This document shows, in pieces, positions 53,958-63,704 of a stretch of 64,000 nt of DNA. Under the pieces are notes generated by a model. That model did not search any database, was not told the origin of the DNA, and saw nothing but the letters and a program-made list of their open reading frames with translations. A program made the position numbers and the translations under genes. This DNA comes from Paracoccaceae bacterium (GTDB taxonomy: Bacteria > Pseudomonadota > Alphaproteobacteria > Rhodobacterales > Rhodobacteraceae), in the NCBI GenBank assembly GCA_018222585.1, contig JAAFAB010000012.1:21053-85052 (forward strand), read 5' to 3'. Within the stretch, counting starts at the first letter, position 1; the number at the start of each line of letters is the position of its first letter.

Positions 53958-54419
53958 TCAATTTCCCTTTTTCGCAGCGCTGCGCAGTGCGGTTTCCAGA
54001 GCGCTCAGGAAACGAGAGCGGTCGGCCTTTGTAAAGCCCTTGCCCCCACCCCCGGCGCCCAGCGGATTGGCGGCGCGCAGGTCCGCCATCAGATCGCGCA
54101 TGGCAAGCTGCTGGCCGATGTTCGCCTCGGTGAACCTCTCGCCGTTGTGGCGCAGGCAGGTGGCCCCGGCGGCGACGCATTTCGCCGCCAGCGGGATGTC
54201 ACCCGTCACCACAACGTCCGCCGGCCCGGCGCGTTCCGCGATCCACTTGTCGGCCTCGTCCGGCCCCGCGTCGACGATCTGGTGACGCACGAAAGGGTTG
54301 GAAGAGGGCCGCAACCCGCCGTTGCTGACCATCCAGACGGTGACCTTGTGGCGGGTCGCCACGGTCTCGGCCTCGGCTTTCACCGGGCAGGCATCGGCAT
54401 CAACGTAGATCTGGGTCAT
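53958..54419 (-). CDS. YaiI/YqxD family protein (DUF188, UPF0178)
   Basis: 153 aa. N-terminus IYVDADACPVKAE and the segments VVTGDIPLAAKCV and RHNGERFTEANI are diagnostic; the fold is a PIN-like nuclease domain with conserved Asp residues, function not established. Starts inside the nitroreductase stop (ATGA). Confidence 0.94.
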   Translation of the reverse strand: MTQIYVDADACPVKAEAETVATRHKVTVWMVSNGGLRPSSNPFVRHQIVDAGPDEADKWIAERAGPADVVVTGDIPLAAKCVAAGATCLRHNGERFTEANIGQQLAMRDLMADLRAANPLGAGGGGKGFTKADRSRFLSALETALRSAAKKGN

Positions 54420-55108
54420 GTCAGCAGGGTCAGGATCTCATCCAGGGGCTTCTTGATCTTCGCCGCCGCCGGCATGGTGGCATCTGCCGCCGGATGGCCG
54501 ACGGCCAGGATCATCACCGGCTTCTCGTGCTCGGGCCGGCCGCAGAGATCGTTGAGAAAGCGCATCGGGTTGGGCGTATGGGTCAGGCAGCTGAGGCCCG
54601 CCCGGTGCAGCGCGGTGATCAGGAAGCCGGTGGCAATGCCGACGCTTTCGGGCACGTAGTAGTTCTTGTAGCGGGTGCCCTCCTCGGTCAGCCCATAGCG
54701 CTGCGCGAAGATCACGATCAGCCAGGGCGCCTGCTCCAGGTGCGGCTTGGACACACCCGTTCCGATCGGCTCCAGCGCCTGCAGCCATTCGTCGCCTGCG
54801 CCCCCGGCGTAGAACTTTTCCTCTTCCGCCTCGGCGGCGGCGCGGATCTCGGCCTTCAGATCGGGCGCGGCGATGGCGCTGAAATGCCAGGGCTGGTGAT
54901 TGGCCCCCGAGGGCGCCAGCCCGGCGGCGGCGACGCATTCGCGGATCACCTCGGCCGCGACGGCGCGGTCGCTGAAATCGCGGATCGTGTGGCGGGTCTT
55001 CATCAGCGCATGGAAGGCGCGGGCGGCCTCCAGCATCTGCGTGTCGCTGATCTCGTCCCGCGCGGGCAGCGGCAACGGCTCGTAGGCGATCTTTCCGGTG
55101 CTGTACAT
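54416..55108 (-). CDS. Nitroreductase family protein
   Basis: 230 aa FMN enzyme. RHTIRDFSD near 39-47, ECVAAAGLAPSGANHQPWHF (about 58-77, FMN-binding), and EKPVMILAVGHP near the C-terminus. Similar proteins include BluB-like and iodotyrosine deiodinase-like groups, but the specific activity is open. ATG at 55108 with GGAGGAGG upstream. First gene of a five-gene run (nitroreductase, YaiI, HAD, ornithine cyclodeaminase-like, hydrolase), divergent from a TetR gene that may control it. Confidence 0.92.
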   Translation of the reverse strand: MYSTGKIAYEPLPLPARDEISDTQMLEAARAFHALMKTRHTIRDFSDRAVAAEVIRECVAAAGLAPSGANHQPWHFSAIAAPDLKAEIRAAAEAEEEKFYAGGAGDEWLQALEPIGTGVSKPHLEQAPWLIVIFAQRYGLTEEGTRYKNYYVPESVGIATGFLITALHRAGLSCLTHTPNPMRFLNDLCGRPEHEKPVMILAVGHPAADATMPAAAKIKKPLDEILTLLT

Positions 55109-55222
55109 CTGGCCTCCTCCCTCTGGCCGCGGGATCATCGCAGGAAGCACGCGCTCGTCAATGGCGGGCTCTTGCCGTGCTGCTGACAAGTCTGCATTAT
55201 CCCTTGGTAGCTGGGAGGCGAC

Positions 55223-55855
55223 ATGGATACGCAAGAGGCGCAGACCCGCCGGGGGCGCAAATACGACCAGGTTCTAGAGGGCGCCCGCCGCGTCTTCCTG
55301 AAGGACGGTTTCGACAGCGCGAACGTGGACGAGATCGCCCGCGAAGCCGGGGTCTCGAAGGCGACCCTCTACAGCTACTTTCCCGATAAGCGCCTGCTTT
55401 TCTTCGAAATTGCCCGCTGCGAATGCAGCCGCCAGGCCGAGGCGGCGCAGGATGTGGTGATCCCCGATCTGCCCGCCCGTGCCCTGCTGACGGCAGCGGC
55501 GCGCAAGATCGTCGGCAACCTCTCCTCGCCGATGATGATCTCGATGTTCCGGGTGGCCGCCGCCGAGGCCGGGCGATTCCCCGAGCTGGCGCGGGACTTC
55601 TACGCCAAGGGGCCGCAGATGGCGCACCGGATGCTGACCGCCTACCTTTCCGGCGCTGCCGCCCGCGGCGAACTGAAGATCGAGAACCCCGACATGGCCG
55701 CGGCGCAGTTCGCCGAGCTGTGCAAGGCGGGGCTGATGCCAAAGCTGCTGTTCGGCATCATCGACAAGGTCCCCGACGCGGAAGGGGAACTGGTCGCCCG
55801 CGAGGCGGTTGAGACCTTCATGGCCCGTTATGGCCCGAAGGAGACCAGTGAATGA
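55223..55855 (+). CDS. TetR-family transcriptional regulator
   Basis: 210 aa. HTH at about 20-65: VDEIAREAGVSKATLYSYFPDKRLLF. The C-terminal ligand domain contains MMISMFRVAAAEAGRFPELARDFY, as in AcrR-like and related regulators. It is 114 bp from the divergent nitroreductase operon, the likely target, though no clear palindrome is visible in the gap. Coupled to the I78 inhibitor gene by ATGA. Confidence 0.92.
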   Translation: MDTQEAQTRRGRKYDQVLEGARRVFLKDGFDSANVDEIAREAGVSKATLYSYFPDKRLLFFEIARCECSRQAEAAQDVVIPDLPARALLTAAARKIVGNLSSPMMISMFRVAAAEAGRFPELARDFYAKGPQMAHRMLTAYLSGAAARGELKIENPDMAAAQFAELCKAGLMPKLLFGIIDKVPDAEGELVAREAVETFMARYGPKETSE

Positions 55856-56133
55856 CCCGCCCCACCCTTGCCTTGCCTATCCTTGCCCTGATTGCCGTGA
55901 CTGCCGTGACTGCGGCCTCTGCGATGTCGCGCCCGCCCGAGGCGACCCCCTGCGGCGCCGAGCTTCATGGCGACATGATCGGCCAGACCTGGACGGACGC
56001 CATGCTGCCCGAACGCGACGACCCGGTGCGCGTGCTGCATCCCGAGTCCATGGCCACCATGGACCACCGCCCCGAGCGGCTGAATATCCATGTCTCCGAG
56101 GATGGCACCGTCACGCAGCTGCGCTGCGGCTGA
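55852..56133 (+). CDS. Peptidase inhibitor I78 family protein
   Basis: 93 aa secreted. Signal peptide (about 1-24, ending ASAM), then an I78 core: CGAELHGDMIGQTW, the RVLHPESMATMDHRPERLNI segment (divided here around position 60-78) and a C-terminal Cys. The family inhibits serine proteases in the periplasm or outside. It starts inside the TetR stop codon, an unusual link between a regulator and a protease inhibitor. Confidence 0.92.
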   Translation: MTRPTLALPILALIAVTAVTAASAMSRPPEATPCGAELHGDMIGQTWTDAMLPERDDPVRVLHPESMATMDHRPERLNIHVSEDGTVTQLRCG

Positions 56134-56142
56134 TACCGCGCA

Positions 56143-56169
56143 GGGACGGCCGCCATCCGCCGCCGTCCC
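56143..56169. terminator. Bidirectional hairpin between convergent genes
   Basis: GGGACGGC/GCCGTCCC around an 11-base loop, in the 59-bp gap between the I78 inhibitor and cytochrome c' stops. No T-run on either side. Confidence 0.55.
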
Positions 56170-56192
56170 GGCCGCGCGTGGCGCCCCCGGGG

Positions 56193-56645
56193 TCAGTCGA
56201 CCCGGTAAGCCTTGTGGCAGGCCCCGCAGGCGCCGCCGATTCCGCCCATTCCGGCCTTCACCCCGTCGAGGCTGCTGCTGTCCAGCGCCAGGGCGGCCTG
56301 TTCCAGGTTGGCGGCCATGGCGGTGAAGTCGTCCCAGTTGTCCCAGATGGCCGGGGATGCCTCGGATTCCGGGTCGCTTTCCTGCGGCTCGAACTTCTCG
56401 GGGATCATGGCAGCGGCGGCGGCCAGACCGGCCTGCGCCTCGCCCGCCTTGGCGGCGTCGAATTCGACCTTGCCCTGGGCCATGCCGCCGATCACGGCGA
56501 AATTGCTGCGGATCTCGCCCATCAGGGCCATGCGTTCCTTCACCGCCGGATTGGCGACATCGGCATGGGCCAGCGAGGTCAGCGGGGAGAGCGCGCTTGC
56601 GCCCAGGGCGATCACGGCGACAATGGCTGTTGTTCTTGGCTTCAT
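56193..56645 (-). CDS. Cytochrome c' (class II)
   Basis: 150 aa periplasmic haem protein. Signal peptide (about 1-28), a four-helix bundle with KERMALMGEIRSNF near the N-terminus of the mature part, and the haem motif CGACH at the very C-terminus (Cys140, Cys143, His144), as class II requires. Such proteins bind NO and may protect against nitrosative stress. Convergent with the I78 gene; a divergent DUF2794 gene follows after 234 bp. Confidence 0.95.
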   Translation of the reverse strand: MKPRTTAIVAVIALGASALSPLTSLAHADVANPAVKERMALMGEIRSNFAVIGGMAQGKVEFDAAKAGEAQAGLAAAAAMIPEKFEPQESDPESEASPAIWDNWDDFTAMAANLEQAALALDSSSLDGVKAGMGGIGGACGACHKAYRVD

Positions 56646-56879
56646 CGGAAATGCTCCACGTTGCGAACTGGGGACAGACTACCCCGGGAAGACTATCCGC
56701 GAAGGGCCGATATGGCTTTTCACGAATTGGTCAGGGGCGATGTGGCAGGCTGACGCCACTTGTGCCGGGAATCGCCCACCCCAGGCTCATCCCACGGCTG
56801 CCCGCTTGCCCTGCAACGGGGATGCCGGCACTTCCGGCTTGATTTTGCCCCGGGCCAGGCGCAGATTCGAAGGATGAAC

Positions 56880-57224
56880 ATGCAGCCCCAAGCCCCGATC
56901 CCGGGGGTTTCCGCCGACCAGGTGGCCTTCCACCGGACCGAGCTGAGCGTGATCCTCTCCCTCTACGGCCGGTTCGTGGCCGCGGGCGAATGGCGCGATT
57001 ACGGGATATCCTCCCTGCGCGAGGTCGCGATCTTCTCGGTCTTCCGCCGTTCCGCCGAATTCCCGCTCTACCGGATCGAGAAGCGCCCGAAGCTGCGCAA
57101 TCGCCAGGGCATGTACGCGGTCGTCGGCGTGGATGGGCAGGTGCTGCGCCGGGGCCATGACCTGAAGACGGTGCTGCGGGTGCTGGAACGCAAGTTGATC
57201 CGCTCGGTCGACATTGCCGAGTAG
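56880..57224 (+). CDS. DUF2794 domain-containing protein
   Basis: 114 aa soluble protein. The core AVVGVDGQVLRRGHDLKTVLRVL (split here at about 74-96), plus FRRSAEFPLYRIEKRPKL, matches DUF2794 of alphaproteobacteria. ATG at 56880 fits GAAGGA at five bases; the in-frame ATG at 56874 is too close to it. The 234-bp space from the cytochrome gene shows no further feature. Function unknown. Confidence 0.9.
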   Translation: MQPQAPIPGVSADQVAFHRTELSVILSLYGRFVAAGEWRDYGISSLREVAIFSVFRRSAEFPLYRIEKRPKLRNRQGMYAVVGVDGQVLRRGHDLKTVLRVLERKLIRSVDIAE

Positions 57225-57245
57225 CGCGACCGACTGGCGCGGGCT

Positions 57246-58081
57246 CTAGAGGCGCCGCCGCACGGTCACCGGCCCTTCCCCCGCCGCAACGATGCGGGCG
57301 ACGGCGTCCGACAGGCTTTCATAGGCCACGCTCATCGTGTGGGCATTGGCGTGCAGGATCCGGTCCGGCCCGCTGACCCAGGCGACGTGCCCCTTCCAGA
57401 ACACCAGGTCGCCGCGCTGCAACTCGGCCTCCCCGGGCAGCGCGCGGCCCAGCTCCGCCGCCTGCATGTCGCTGTCACCGGGGCAGGCGATGCCGCAAGC
57501 CCGGCAAGCGGCCTGCACCAGGCCCGAGCAATCAATCCCCCCGGAGCCATTGCCGCCCCAGAGATAGGGCATTCCCAGGAACCGCTCGGCCACCGCCACC
57601 GGATCACCCTCGGCCACCTCGCCGAGGCTCAGGTGACCGACCGGGATGTGCCCGACATCGCAGCGCGCCCAGTTCCCGACCACCTCGACCACATGCACCC
57701 GCGCGCCGAAGGCCAGCCGCATGGTCGCCATGGCGCGAGCCTTCGGCGCATCCCAGGCCAGGGTCTCACGACAGGCGACGGCGGCATTGGGCAGCGCCTG
57801 CGTCTCGGGCGCCAGCGCCCCGGCGGTAACATAGCCGGTGTAGCCATCCGCCTCCGCCTCGACGAACGCGTGCCCCTCGTGGATCTCGTAGACCCGTAGC
57901 GCGGCGCCGCGCAGCAGCTGGCGGTCGCGGCGGCCCCCCGGTGCATCCAGCAGATCGGCCTCGGGGGCGCCCAGCAGGCGCGGCTCTCCCGGGAGGTAGC
58001 GGGGCGCCTCCGCCCGGCCCCGCAGCCGTTCGGCAGCGACCCGGGCGTTGGCTGGCCAGCGACGCCGGTCGGGGGTGCCGC

Positions 58082-58085
<4 letters not shown>
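57246..58085 (-). CDS. NlpC/P60-family cysteine hydrolase with SH3 domain
   Basis: 279 aa. An SH3-like domain (about 50-150, YEIHEGHAFVEAEADGYTGYV) precedes an NlpC/P60 domain with catalytic Cys in GGIDCSG, His in KGHVAW and a polar third residue in HANAH. It probably cleaves a peptidoglycan stem-peptide bond; no signal peptide is visible, so it may act on recycled muropeptides in the cytoplasm. ATG at 58085 overlaps the leucyl aminopeptidase stop, an association fitting peptide recycling. Confidence 0.92.
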
Positions 58086-59479
<1,394 letters not shown>

Positions 59480-59572
59480 CGGGTCACCCGGGGCTGATGG
59501 AAAGTGCCGCCAGCCTAGTTGAGCGCGCCCCGCCCGCAAGGGCAATCGGCAGACCCGCCCGGCGGATCACCG

Positions 59573-59953
59573 CTAGAGGGTCACGTCCTGCAGATCCCAT
59601 ATCGCGGTGAGGGAGCGTTCGCCGACCCGCAGCAGCCGCGACAGGGTGGCCGCCAGGGCCACCGGATCGCACCCGTCGATACAGCGCGTCACGTCCTCGG
59701 CCACGGAGGCCAGCGCCGCCATGCCCACTTGGTCGGAAATGGCGACGAGAGAGCGCGCCGACTTGCGCATTTCGACCAGGCGGTCCTGGCGGTAGAGCCG
59801 TTCCGTATGGGCCAGCCGCACCGCGATTTCCTCCATCGCGCGGCAGACGACATCCTCGGCGCCCACGTCTCCCAGACGCATGTACAGGTCCCGAAGCCTG
59901 TCCGCATCAAGCCGGACCGGCTCCTCCCGCGTCAGAACCAGGATCTGGTCCAC
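59573..59953 (-). CDS. Helical protein resembling an HPt domain without the phosphoacceptor His
   Basis: 126 aa, all helical. The segment ARSLVAISDQVGMAAL (about 74-89) lines up with the HPt signature AHxLKGxxxxxGxxxL, but the His is Arg and the Lys is Val. Start GTG at 59953 with AAGGGGTGAG upstream; an open frame to 60133 would overlap the divergent carbonic anhydrase promoter. Function unknown; a phosphorelay decoy or a simple structural relative are both possible. Confidence 0.72.
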   Translation of the reverse strand: MDQILVLTREEPVRLDADRLRDLYMRLGDVGAEDVVCRAMEEIAVRLAHTERLYRQDRLVEMRKSARSLVAISDQVGMAALASVAEDVTRCIDGCDPVALAATLSRLLRVGERSLTAIWDLQDVTL

Positions 59954-60157
59954 GATCTCACCCCTTCCACCAATGCCCCCACGGCAGGGGGCACAATCAC
60001 CCCCGGAAGTTCCCAAAACCTTGCGCGGCGGCCCGTTGCCCGGCGCAATGAAGACTGCATTTGCCTTCAATTCTTTCTCAATCCGCCCATTCCCGTTTGC
60101 CGCGCCCCGCGAGGCGCCTATATTCGCCCTCACCGCAAAGTCTTACCGGAGCCCTCC

Positions 60158-60808
60158 ATGCATCGTGCCAAGCCCCTGCCCAACCTGCTCGTCCAGCGCT
60201 ACCACGGCTGGAAGGCCACGACCTTCGAGGACAACAAGTCGTGGTACCGCCGCCTGGCCGAGGAAGGGCAGCGCCCGAAGACGATGATCATCTCCTGCTG
60301 CGACTCGCGCGTGCATGTCACCGCGCTGTTCGGCGCCGACCAGGGAGAGTTCTTCATCCACCGCAATATCGCCAACCTGGTCCCCCCCTACGAGCCTGAC
60401 GGCAACCAGCACGGCACCTCGGCGGCGGTGGAATATGCCGTCAACGCGCTGAAGGTGGCGCATGTGGTGGTGATGGGGCATTCCTCCTGCGGCGGTGTCG
60501 CGGGCTGCCACGCCATGTGCTCGGGCCAGGCACCGGAGCTGGAGGAGAAGACCAGTTTCGTCGGCCGCTGGATGGACATCCTGCGCCCCGGCTACGAGCG
60601 CATCAAGGAGATCGAGGGCGACGCCGCGCAACGCGACGCGCTGGAGCGCGAGGCGGTGCTGGTCTCGCTGGAGAACCTGATGACCTTCCCCTTCGTGCGC
60701 GAACGCGTCGAGGCGGGGGAACTGTCGGTGCACGGGCTGTGGCACGACATCGCGAACGGGTCGCTGGAACAGTACCTGGCCTCGGAAAAGGCGTTCAGCC
60801 CGATCTGA
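60158..60808 (+). CDS. Beta-class carbonic anhydrase
   Basis: 216 aa zinc enzyme for CO2/bicarbonate interconversion. Zinc ligands Cys47 (in CCDSR, with the Asp49-Arg51 dyad), His108 and Cys111 (GHSSCGG). ATG at 60158. It is divergent from the HPt-like gene by 204 bp and convergent with the DUF4139 gene. Confidence 0.96.
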   Translation: MHRAKPLPNLLVQRYHGWKATTFEDNKSWYRRLAEEGQRPKTMIISCCDSRVHVTALFGADQGEFFIHRNIANLVPPYEPDGNQHGTSAAVEYAVNALKVAHVVVMGHSSCGGVAGCHAMCSGQAPELEEKTSFVGRWMDILRPGYERIKEIEGDAAQRDALEREAVLVSLENLMTFPFVRERVEAGELSVHGLWHDIANGSLEQYLASEKAFSPI

Positions 60809-60842
60809 TCCCGAGAGACCCGACAGCCGGTCGGAACGATCA

Positions 60843-60873
60843 GCGGGCCGGCGCCACCTGTGCGCCGGCCCGC
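60843..60873. terminator. Perfect 12-bp hairpin between convergent genes
   Basis: GCGGGCCGGCGC/GCGCCGGCCCGC with a seven-base loop, in the 70-bp gap between carbonic anhydrase and DUF4139 gene stops. Lacks a T-run but is very stable. Confidence 0.65.
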
Positions 60874-60878
60874 CGTGT

Positions 60879-62516
60879 TCAGCGCAGCACCATGCCTTCG
60901 GGCCAGGTGACCTCGTGTTCGAGGAGGATCTGCTGCTCGGCGCCCGACGCAAGCGGGAACTGCCATTCCAGCACCCCCTTGCGGTCGTCGAAATCGACCA
61001 CTTCCGGCGCCAGGTCGGCGCTCCATTCGATCTTCAGGTCGTCCTGTTCCGAATAGGGCACCCGGTCGAGCAGGCGCAGGTCCCAGTCCTGGGCGGTGCG
61101 GTTCTCGACCCGCAGCGTCACCGCCTCATGTCGGGTGTTCTGCCGCGAGATCACACCCCGGTCGCCGTCCAGCCGCTCTTGCAGGCGGGTCAGGCGCAGG
61201 CCGTCGATGGGGCCGAAGCTCCATTCCGTCTCTTCGCCGTCGGGCACCAGATCGACCTGGCTGCGTCCGACGTAGGTGCCGTCACGGAACAGCTGCGCCA
61301 TACCGGGCAGCAGCAGCTCGCCGCTGTCGTTGGTCAGCGCGGCGACCAGGAAGGCGCTGGTGTCGTGCAGCGGCACGGCGCGGGCGAAGACCTCGGGGGT
61401 GAAGTCGAGCCGGCCGAGGGCGATCTTCACCGCATCGGCGTCATTGGCGACCGACACCGGCTGCGGCGCGGCATAGGTCACGTTGATGCCGTCAAAGCCC
61501 GCCACGGCCTTTTCCTCCATCTGGGGTTCGGCCATCAGCGCCATGTCGGACGCCTCGGCCCGGCCCATGAACGAGGGCTGGGGCACCGGGCGAGGCATCT
61601 CGTCGGGATCGAAGATGCTCAGCCTGTCGGCATCGACGAAGCCGGGCATGATCTGCCCCGAAGGCCGCGCGGTCGAGAAGGTCACCGCCACGTCCTGCCA
61701 ATCCTCGCCGGTCGACTGGCGCAGGTAGGCCCCGCGCGACAGCTCCAGCGCCGGGCTGTCGCCGGTGGTCAGATAGGCATCATAGGCGGGATACCACGAC
61801 GCCTGCCAGCTGGCATAGCTGAGGGTCAGCTGCCCCGAGGCCGCCTCGGGCGCCTCGACCTCGATCACCAGCACCGATTGGTCTTGCGAAGCGGTCAGCA
61901 GGGCGTCCAGGGCCGCCTTCGCGGCTTTCAGATCCTCTTCCAGCGGGCGGCGCTCCTCGCGGATGGCGCGGGCCTGCTGCTCGGCGGCCTGGGCGGCCTC
62001 GCGGGCCTTCAGGCTCTCACCGCCGACAAGGTCCAGCAGTTCGGCAAGCCGCGCCGCATCGGCGCTGCCGGCCGCCTCGGTGCCGCCAAGCCGAGTCAGA
62101 AAGGCGATGCGGTCGCGGGCGGCCTCGCCCGCCAGCTCGGCGGCACGGGCGCGGTCCTCGACCTCTTGCAACTGCGCCTCGACATCGCGCACGGCCTGGC
62201 GCGCGGCGGCGATCCCGGGGGCCTCCTCGGCGCCCGAGGGCGGCACGGCGCGGTCGCGGTAGGAAATCGTGCCGATCACCAGCCCCTCGGCCTGTAGGCG
62301 CAGGCTGTCGAGGTCGATCAGCGGCATGTCGGTCAGCACGATGCTGTGCCGTCCGGCGGGCAGGTCAAAGGCCGCCTCGCGCAGGATCGTGGCACCCTGC
62401 GGGTAAAGCGTCGCCGCCGTCACGGCGCTGTCGGTCGGAAAGACCTCGGCCCCGGCAGCGGTGGCGCCCAGGGCAGCCACCAGGGCGAGGGTCGAAATAT
62501 GGGTGATGCGGCGCAT
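60879..62516 (-). CDS. DUF4139 domain-containing protein (mucoidy inhibitor MuiA family)
   Basis: 545 aa secreted. Signal peptide (about 1-22, ending AAGA), an N-terminal DUF4140-like beta domain (ATLYPQGATILREA), a coiled coil rich in Ala/Glu (about 100-205), and a C-terminal DUF4139 domain with SYASWQASWYPAYDAYL and NTRHEAVTLRVENRT. ATG at 62516 with GAAGGAGG upstream. Function in the envelope is not established. Confidence 0.92.
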   Translation of the reverse strand: MRRITHISTLALVAALGATAAGAEVFPTDSAVTAATLYPQGATILREAAFDLPAGRHSIVLTDMPLIDLDSLRLQAEGLVIGTISYRDRAVPPSGAEEAPGIAAARQAVRDVEAQLQEVEDRARAAELAGEAARDRIAFLTRLGGTEAAGSADAARLAELLDLVGGESLKAREAAQAAEQQARAIREERRPLEEDLKAAKAALDALLTASQDQSVLVIEVEAPEAASGQLTLSYASWQASWYPAYDAYLTTGDSPALELSRGAYLRQSTGEDWQDVAVTFSTARPSGQIMPGFVDADRLSIFDPDEMPRPVPQPSFMGRAEASDMALMAEPQMEEKAVAGFDGINVTYAAPQPVSVANDADAVKIALGRLDFTPEVFARAVPLHDTSAFLVAALTNDSGELLLPGMAQLFRDGTYVGRSQVDLVPDGEETEWSFGPIDGLRLTRLQERLDGDRGVISRQNTRHEAVTLRVENRTAQDWDLRLLDRVPYSEQDDLKIEWSADLAPEVVDFDDRKGVLEWQFPLASGAEQQILLEHEVTWPEGMVLR

Positions 62517-62632
62517 GGCGTCCTCCTTCGGCATTCCGCCTGAGGGAAGCCGATTGCGCCGCCGGGGCCAAGTGAACTTCTCGTTCATTCCCGACCTGAC
62601 CGGGCGCACCGGCGGGGCACCGCCGAAACGCG

Positions 62633-62659
62633 AAACGGCGCGGGAAACCCGCGCCGTTT
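62633..62659 (-). terminator. Terminator after asd
   Basis: AAACGGCGCGGG/CCCGCGCCGTTT, twelve perfect pairs around a three-base loop, 22 bp beyond the asd stop; ends in TTT on both strands, so it may also stop transcription from the other side. Confidence 0.85.
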
Positions 62660-62681
62660 GCCGTTCACGTTGAAGAGGCGA

Positions 62682-63704
62682 TCAGCCCTTCTTCAGCACC
62701 TTCTGGCCTAGGGTCTCGGCGATCTGCACCGCGTTCAGGGCCGCGCCCTTGCGCAGGTTGTCCGAAACGCACCACAGGTTGATACCGTTCTCGACGGTCA
62801 CGTCCTGGCGGATGCGGCTGATGAAGGTGGCGAAGTCGCCGACGCATTCGATCGGGGTGACGTAGCCACCGTCCTCGCGCTTGTCGATCACCATGATGCC
62901 CGGCGCCTCGCGCAGGATGTCACGGGCCTCGTCCTCGTCGAGGAAGTCCTCGAACTCGATGTTGATCGATTCCGAGTGGCCGACGAAGACCGGCACGCGC
63001 ACGCAGGTCGCGGTGACCTTGACCGAGGGGTCGAGGATCTTCTTGGTCTCGGTGACCATCTTCCATTCTTCCTTGGTGTCGCCGGAATCCAGGAAGACAT
63101 CGATATGGGGGATCACGTTGAAGGCGATCTGCTTGGGATAGACCTTGGCCTCGTAATCGTCGGTCGGGTTGTAGATCGACTTGGTCTGATCCCAGAGTTC
63201 GTCGATGGCCTCCTTGCCCGAGCCGGAAACGGCCTGGTAGGTGCTGACCACGACGCGCTTGATCCTGGCACGGTCATGCAGCGGCTTCAGCGCCACCACC
63301 ATCTGCGCGGTCGAGCAGTTGGGGTTGGCAATGATGTTCTTCTTGGCATAGCCCAGCACCGCGTCGGCGTTCACTTCCGGCACCACCAGCGGCACGTCCG
63401 GGTCGTAGCGGTAGAGCGAGGAGTTATCGATCACGATGCAGCCCGCGGCGGCGGCCTTGGGGGCGAATTCCTTGGTCGGACCCGAGCCGATGGCGAACAG
63501 CGCGATGTCCCAGCCGGTGAAATCGAAGGTGGCCAGATCCTGGGTCTTCAGGGTCTTGTCGCCGAAGCTGACCTCGGTTCCCAGCGACTTCCGGGATGCG
63601 AGGGCTGCGATCTCGTCCACCGGGAAGTGGCGCTCGGCCAGGATGTTCAGCATTTCGCGGCCCACGTTGCCCGTGGCACCTGCGACGACGACTTTATAGC
63701 CCAT
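62682..63704 (-). CDS. asd: Aspartate-semialdehyde dehydrogenase
   Basis: 340 aa. NADP-binding GATGNVGREM near the N-terminus, catalytic Cys in PNCST (near 131), STYQAVSGSG, and the active-site His in VPVFVGHSE. It makes aspartate semialdehyde for lysine, diaminopimelate, methionine and threonine. ATG at 63704 with AGGAG upstream. Terminated by a strong stem. Confidence 0.97.
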   Translation of the reverse strand: MGYKVVVAGATGNVGREMLNILAERHFPVDEIAALASRKSLGTEVSFGDKTLKTQDLATFDFTGWDIALFAIGSGPTKEFAPKAAAAGCIVIDNSSLYRYDPDVPLVVPEVNADAVLGYAKKNIIANPNCSTAQMVVALKPLHDRARIKRVVVSTYQAVSGSGKEAIDELWDQTKSIYNPTDDYEAKVYPKQIAFNVIPHIDVFLDSGDTKEEWKMVTETKKILDPSVKVTATCVRVPVFVGHSESINIEFEDFLDEDEARDILREAPGIMVIDKREDGGYVTPIECVGDFATFISRIRQDVTVENGINLWCVSDNLRKGAALNAVQIAETLGQKVLKKG

